From NCBI GenBank assembly GCA_963780805.1, contig CAWADP010000003.1:1-64000 (forward strand): a DNA stretch of 64,000 bases, read 5' to 3'. Numbering within the stretch: position 1 is the first letter of the stretch; every line of letters begins with the position of its first letter. Positions 60,327 to 64,000 of the stretch are shown here, in pieces. The position numbers and the translations under genes are program-made. The stretch comes from JASHVB01 sp963780805 (GTDB lineage Bacteria > Pseudomonadota > Alphaproteobacteria > Acetobacterales > Acetobacteraceae). A model generated the notes under the pieces. It was not told the origin of the DNA, made no database searches, and saw nothing but the letters and a program-made list of their open reading frames with translations.

Positions 60327-61277
60327 GTGATCGACCTCTCGGGCCAATGGCTGACCTGGATCGGCAGCTGGCATCTCAGCGCGTGGGACAAGGAGGTGTC
60401 GGGTTACGTGGCATCGAGCCTCGTCCTCTTCACGTTCTGCATGAGATCAATGCGTTCGTTGCGCGTCATAGCCCTCGCCAGCAACGTCGCCTTCATCTTT
60501 TTTGCCGCCGTCTCCGATATTGCGCCGGTCCTGGTCCTGCACACGATTCTCTTGCCGGTCAACGCCACTCGACTGGTGCAGATCCAGCTTGCACGAGCTG
60601 AAGCCAAACGACTGCTCGTCAGGGACTCACCTTACATGCCGGGAGCGGAACTCGGCAGCCCACGTTTCCTGTCCGCTGGCACCCTGGCTGATCCCGCTTC
60701 GGCCCTTCCTCTCGTTGAGCGTGAGCAAGAGCGCGTGGCCGGTCTTCTGGTGGCGAACCTGCCGAGTGAAGCGGCGACGGCATCCGGGAACGAACTTGCC
60801 GTGGCGGCCCCTGCCGCGCGCAAACTGCTGACCGAGATCGAGAAATTCCTGGTGTCACTGATGGCGAGCCGGCCGTCCGCGGACCTTTTGCAGTGGATCG
60901 CAGGACTTCACAGCCGTAACAATGTACTGAGCGCCTTGCACGAAACCTTGGGAGAGTTGGCTCCCCTGATCCGGCAAGCCGCTGCAAACGGCACCGGTGG
61001 GCTCGCCGAAGTCATTGGCGAAGGACTTGGCGTTCTCCTGATCCATGCCGACGAAGCCGCACTTTCACGCGAAGCCGAGAAGGTGGACCTGTTGCTGGCG
61101 ACAACCGGAGATCGGAGCAGTTTGGTAGAGCAGCTGCGGCAGGCTGCGATCACGCGAGCGGTTGCGGGCGACTCGACCGAACTTCGGGCGGTCTATGATC
61201 TTACGTCGTTATATGAGCGCACTGTCTGGCTTTTGCACAGATACGCCATGCTTCTGGCAAATGGCGCAGGGTCGTAA
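60327..61277 (+). CDS. Membrane protein with YgjV-like helices and PhoU-like helical C terminus
   Basis: 316 residues. Three membrane helices: SGYVASSLVLFTFCMRSM, RVIALASNVAFIFFAAVSDI and PVLVLHTILLPVNATRLVQI, arranged as in YgjV/Popeye-like inner-membrane domains. After a linker, about 180 residues of helices (LLTEIEKFLVSLMASRPSAD, HSRNNVLSALHETLGELAPL, SLYERTVWLLHRYAMLL) resemble the PhoU-like tail of Na/Pi cotransporters. GTG 60327 follows AGGAG by 9 bases; an in-frame ATG at 60267 would add 20 residues. The combination suggests a regulator of ion or phosphate uptake, but this is inference. Confidence 0.65.
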   Translation: MIDLSGQWLTWIGSWHLSAWDKEVSGYVASSLVLFTFCMRSMRSLRVIALASNVAFIFFAAVSDIAPVLVLHTILLPVNATRLVQIQLARAEAKRLLVRDSPYMPGAELGSPRFLSAGTLADPASALPLVEREQERVAGLLVANLPSEAATASGNELAVAAPAARKLLTEIEKFLVSLMASRPSADLLQWIAGLHSRNNVLSALHETLGELAPLIRQAAANGTGGLAEVIGEGLGVLLIHADEAALSREAEKVDLLLATTGDRSSLVEQLRQAAITRAVAGDSTELRAVYDLTSLYERTVWLLHRYAMLLANGAGS

Positions 61278-61486
61278 AATCGTCATGGTGCCATCCGGAG
61301 TTTGCGTCTCCTCTCGCCATAGCAGGTCTCCTTTCATGGCCGGACTTGACGAGGGGCGTCCGATGCCATGCAACATAGCCAGTCCTTTCTGAATTTGGTC
61401 GCCGCCCGCCGCCAACACCCGCGAGTGTTGCCATCCCATCCGCTTTCCGCCCAGGCTACCGTAACGAATCCAAAGGGGGAGACGCT

Positions 61487-62836
61487 GTGACCGAAGCAAT
61501 CGGCACACCATCGGCTTCGCTGACGGAACTCGACAACCGTGGCCTGTCGCCGCGCCAGCGTTATGCCGCCATCCTGGTGGCGTTCGGCGAGTTCATCGAC
61601 GGCTACGACCTGATCGTCATGGGCGCCGCGCTGATCCTGCTGCGCCCGCAATTCCATCTCTCGCCCGCGGCGACCGGAGCACTGGGCGCGTCCACTTTCC
61701 TCGGCGCGATGGTCGGACTGCTGGTGTTCGGCGACATGTCGGACCGCTGGGGCCGCCGCGCCATTTTCGTCGCCAATCTGCTGTTCTTTGTTGTCTTTTC
61801 GATCGTATCGGCGTTCGTGCAGTCCGTGCCGCAGCTTTTCGTCGCGCGCTTCCTGGTGGGAGTCGGCGTCGGCATGGATATTCCCACCAGCGCCGCCTAT
61901 CTCGCCGAGATCGCCCCGCGTCACCGCCGCGGCATCATCGCCGGCTCCTTGCTCAACATCATGTGGATTTTCGGCGCGATGGTGTCGAACCTGATCGCGC
62001 TGCCGCTGCTGGCGTGGACCGGCCCCGCCGCGTGGCGTTGGATGTTCGGCCTCGCGGCGGTGCCCGCGGCACTGGTCCTGCTCGGCCGCCAGGCGCTTCC
62101 CGAATCGCCGCGCTGGCTGTTGGCCCATGGCCGCACCGACACCGCACGTACCGTCCTGCGCAGCTTCGGCATCGATGTCGACGCGGCGACCTTGGGGCGC
62201 CTCACCAGTAGCGCCGGCTCCTACGGCCAGTTGTTCCGCCCGCCGTTCCGCGGGCGTGTCCTGCTGGTCGCGCTGATCTTCTTCCTGAACTGCATCTCCG
62301 GCCCGCTGTCCACCATCGCCGTGCCCTTCGTACTCCGCACCGTCGGCGCGCTGTCCAACGAAACCTCGCTGCTGTTCTCGACGCTGGTATGGTGCACCAG
62401 CCTGCTCGGCGTGCTGGTCGGCCTGATGCTGATCGACCGCATCGGGCGCCGCCAATTGCTCTATCTGGCGGTCATTCCGGAGGCTTTGGCCGCCTTGTTC
62501 ATGGCCTTTGCCGGACCGGGCCATCCGCCAATGCTGGTGGCCGGCTTTTTCGCGTTCAGCTTCTGCAGTTGGCTGGGTCCCGCGGTGCTGACCTGGGTGT
62601 GGTCGAGCGAACTGTTCCCCACCCGCCTGCGCGGGCGCTCGCAGGGCTTCTGCAATGCCGCCTGCCGGCTGGCGATCTCGATCAACATCTTTGTAATTCC
62701 GGTTGGCGTGGCAACGGTGGGATTCACCGCGTCGATCGTCATCCTGTCGCTGCCGCTGTTCGCGCTGGCCGTGCTGGTGCGCCAGTTGCCGTTCCTCGAC
62801 AGCGGCGGCCACAGCCTGGAGGCGTTGGCGGAGTAG
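61487..62836 (+). CDS. MFS transporter, sugar-porter/organic-acid type
   Basis: 449 residues, twelve helices. FGEFIDGYDLIVMGAALILL carries the helix-1 Asp pair; GDMSDRWGRRAIFVANLLFF and LIDRIGRRQLLYLAV are the two DxxGR loops; PESPRWLL after helix 6 is the sugar-porter PESPRxL motif, and VWSSELFPTRLRGRSQG the PETxG-equivalent. GTG 61487 follows AGGGGGAG. The substrate is unknown; there are no catabolic genes beside it. Confidence 0.85.
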   Translation: MTEAIGTPSASLTELDNRGLSPRQRYAAILVAFGEFIDGYDLIVMGAALILLRPQFHLSPAATGALGASTFLGAMVGLLVFGDMSDRWGRRAIFVANLLFFVVFSIVSAFVQSVPQLFVARFLVGVGVGMDIPTSAAYLAEIAPRHRRGIIAGSLLNIMWIFGAMVSNLIALPLLAWTGPAAWRWMFGLAAVPAALVLLGRQALPESPRWLLAHGRTDTARTVLRSFGIDVDAATLGRLTSSAGSYGQLFRPPFRGRVLLVALIFFLNCISGPLSTIAVPFVLRTVGALSNETSLLFSTLVWCTSLLGVLVGLMLIDRIGRRQLLYLAVIPEALAALFMAFAGPGHPPMLVAGFFAFSFCSWLGPAVLTWVWSSELFPTRLRGRSQGFCNAACRLAISINIFVIPVGVATVGFTASIVILSLPLFALAVLVRQLPFLDSGGHSLEALAE

Positions 62837-63001
62837 TCCCAACAAGCGAAGCGGCGGACCTCTGTTGCGTTAGCGGCACCAGCGCTTTCCGTCATGGTCG
62901 GGCCTGACAAGCCGGTCTCGGTGCGATCGCACACCCTTTGCGTCCGCGGCAGACACGAATTCAGATCGTGCCAGCGACACGCTGCCGACCCCGCCCTGCG
63001 G

Positions 63002-64000
63002 TCAGCGCGCGCGGTAACGGTCGGTCCCGCCGGCGTCGGTTTCCAGCACCAGCTCGCCGCCCGTCAGCATGTGATTGACGTGCGCCAGAACCTCGCCGAA
63101 CGCGAAGCCGGTCTGGTGCTCGTCCAGTTCGCGGTGGAACACGTGCGGCACCAGCTCCGCAACCGAGAGCGGCCGGTCGCGGCATGCTTCGGCGATCAGG
63201 CCGCAGCGCTGCGCGTGATGCTCGATCAGCTCTCCGACACGGGCGTGCAGGCCATAGAACGGCAGCCCGTGCCCTGGCAGCACGAGCACATCGCCTGGCA
63301 CTGCTTCCCGCAGCGCGCGCAACGATCGCAGGTAGATGCCGAGCGCATCCAGGTCCGGCTCCATCGCGTGCACGCTGACATTGGGCGAGATGCGCGCGAT
63401 CACCTGGTCCGCGGCAAAAAACAATTTTTCACCCGGACGCACCAGCATCGCCTGCTCCAGCGCATGGCCGCCGCCGGTCAACACCTGGAAGTCGCGTGCG
63501 CCGATCGGCAGCGTGTCGCCGTGCTGCAGGCGGTGGTAGCTGGTGGGAACGCCGGTGGTACGGTGCAGGTATTCGTGGCCCCGGCCCAGCACCAGTTCGG
63601 TGATCTCGGCGGACAGGCCGTGACGGTGATAGAACGGTCGGAATGCCTCGGCGCCCAGGTCCGCCGGCGCGTATTGCAGCGCCAGGCTGTAGAGGTACTC
63701 CGGCCGCGGCATCGCCAGGGGCAGCCCGAACCGCTCCGCCAGCCAGCCGGCGAGGCCGACATGGTCCGGATGGTAGTGGGTGACGATCATTCGCGTCAGG
63801 CGCTGCCCCACGAGCGGGCCGGCCAGGATCGCATCCCACGCCGCACGGCAGGCCGGCGTGCCGAGGCCGGTATCCAGCACCGCCCAACCGTCGTGGTCCT
63901 CGATGAGGTAGATGTTTACGTGGTCCAGCCGGTAGGGCAGCGGCAGGCGGAACCAGAGCACGCCTTGCGTGATCTCGGTGACGTTGCCGGGGCCGGGCGG
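63002..64000 (-). CDS. MBL-fold metallo-hydrolase, 5' end outside the window
   Basis: At least 332 residues. IVTHYHPDHVGLAGWLAERF is the HxHxDH zinc site; LTGGGHALEQAM supplies the next His (normally GHS), FFAADQVIARISPNV the Asp, and VLPGHGLPFYGL the final His. A C-terminal helical domain (FHRELDEHQTGFAFGEVLAH) is typical of the glyoxalase-II-like/LACTB2 branch. The frame is open to the last base of the window (PGPGNVTEITQGVLWFRLPL), matching the family start, so a few residues lie beyond 64000. Confidence 0.9.
   Translation of the reverse strand, partial: PPGPGNVTEITQGVLWFRLPLPYRLDHVNIYLIEDHDGWAVLDTGLGTPACRAAWDAILAGPLVGQRLTRMIVTHYHPDHVGLAGWLAERFGLPLAMPRPEYLYSLALQYAPADLGAEAFRPFYHRHGLSAEITELVLGRGHEYLHRTTGVPTSYHRLQHGDTLPIGARDFQVLTGGGHALEQAMLVRPGEKLFFAADQVIARISPNVSVHAMEPDLDALGIYLRSLRALREAVPGDVLVLPGHGLPFYGLHARVGELIEHHAQRCGLIAEACRDRPLSVAELVPHVFHRELDEHQTGFAFGEVLAHVNHMLTGGELVLETDAGGTDRYRAR

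Overview
This is a GC-rich (roughly two-thirds G+C by eye), gene-dense chromosomal window that fits an alphaproteobacterium of the Acetobacteraceae/Rhodospirillales kind. The reasons are the codon bias (GCC, CTG, GGC), many GTG starts and ATGA/GTGA stop-start overlaps, a DUF1127 protein, a SPINDLY-type TPR glycosyltransferase, DUF899/SRPBCC/ArsR and DUF2255/cupin/AKR neighbourhoods, and dispersed palindromic repeats of the type common in this group. No rRNA, tRNA, transposase, integrase or CRISPR array was seen.

Layout. 0.1-3 kb: an SDR remnant and a hybrid sensor kinase. 3.7-9.4 kb: an eroded stretch with a frameshifted PuuE-type deacetylase, a broken hypothetical gene, a gamma-carbonic anhydrase, a lower-GC defence-like pair (COG4637 ATPase plus DUF4276/TOPRIM-like partner, the latter frameshifted), a frameshifted GNAT gene and a membrane protein. 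9.9-13.9 kb: a MarR regulator followed by a 1170-residue GltD/PyrK-like flavo-iron-sulfur oxidoreductase. 14.2-18.2 kb: a large repeat protein carrying a calpain-type (C2) protease domain. 18.7-21.3 kb: a PHS-like MFS transporter coupled to a PstS-like binding protein. 21.5-33.9 kb: metabolic genes (CoA-transferase family III, SPINDLY glycosyltransferase, amidohydrolase, TPR protein, secreted beta-helix protein, a divergent SDR pair, aminotransferase plus zinc-ribbon-like protein). 34.3-36.8 kb: a Crp/Fnr regulator divergent from a membrane adenylate cyclase with a 2Fe-2S domain. 36.8-41.9 kb: DUF3445, DUF899, SRPBCC plus frameshifted ArsR, ribonucleotide reductase NrdB, and a small conserved protein. 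42.5-47.8 kb: five tightly overlapping genes, MFS (two compensating frameshifts), PyrK-like, PyrD (class 1B-like), an M20 carbamoyl-amide hydrolase and PyrE. 48-51 kb: TrmN6-like methyltransferase and a chemoreceptor. 51.1-54.6 kb: a LysR-controlled stress/detoxification operon (cupin, DUF2255, aldo/keto reductase, DUF1127, SDR remnant, tautomerase). 54.7-64 kb: Fe-alcohol dehydrogenase, PAS histidine kinase plus single-domain receiver, lone CheB-like esterase, an APC permease remnant, a YgjV/PhoU-like membrane protein, an MFS sugar-porter-like protein and a partial MBL-fold hydrolase.

The most interesting units are (i) the redox-cAMP module at 34.3-36.8 kb; (ii) the orotate-centred operon, where a carbamoyl hydrolase sits between PyrD and PyrE and where palindromic repeats have been absorbed into two reading frames; (iii) the ATPase/DUF4276 pair; and (iv) the genome's habits: short tandem duplications that copy a gene's 3' end including its stop codon, and seven single-base frameshifts in six genes, which are either recent decay or uncorrected indels in the assembly.
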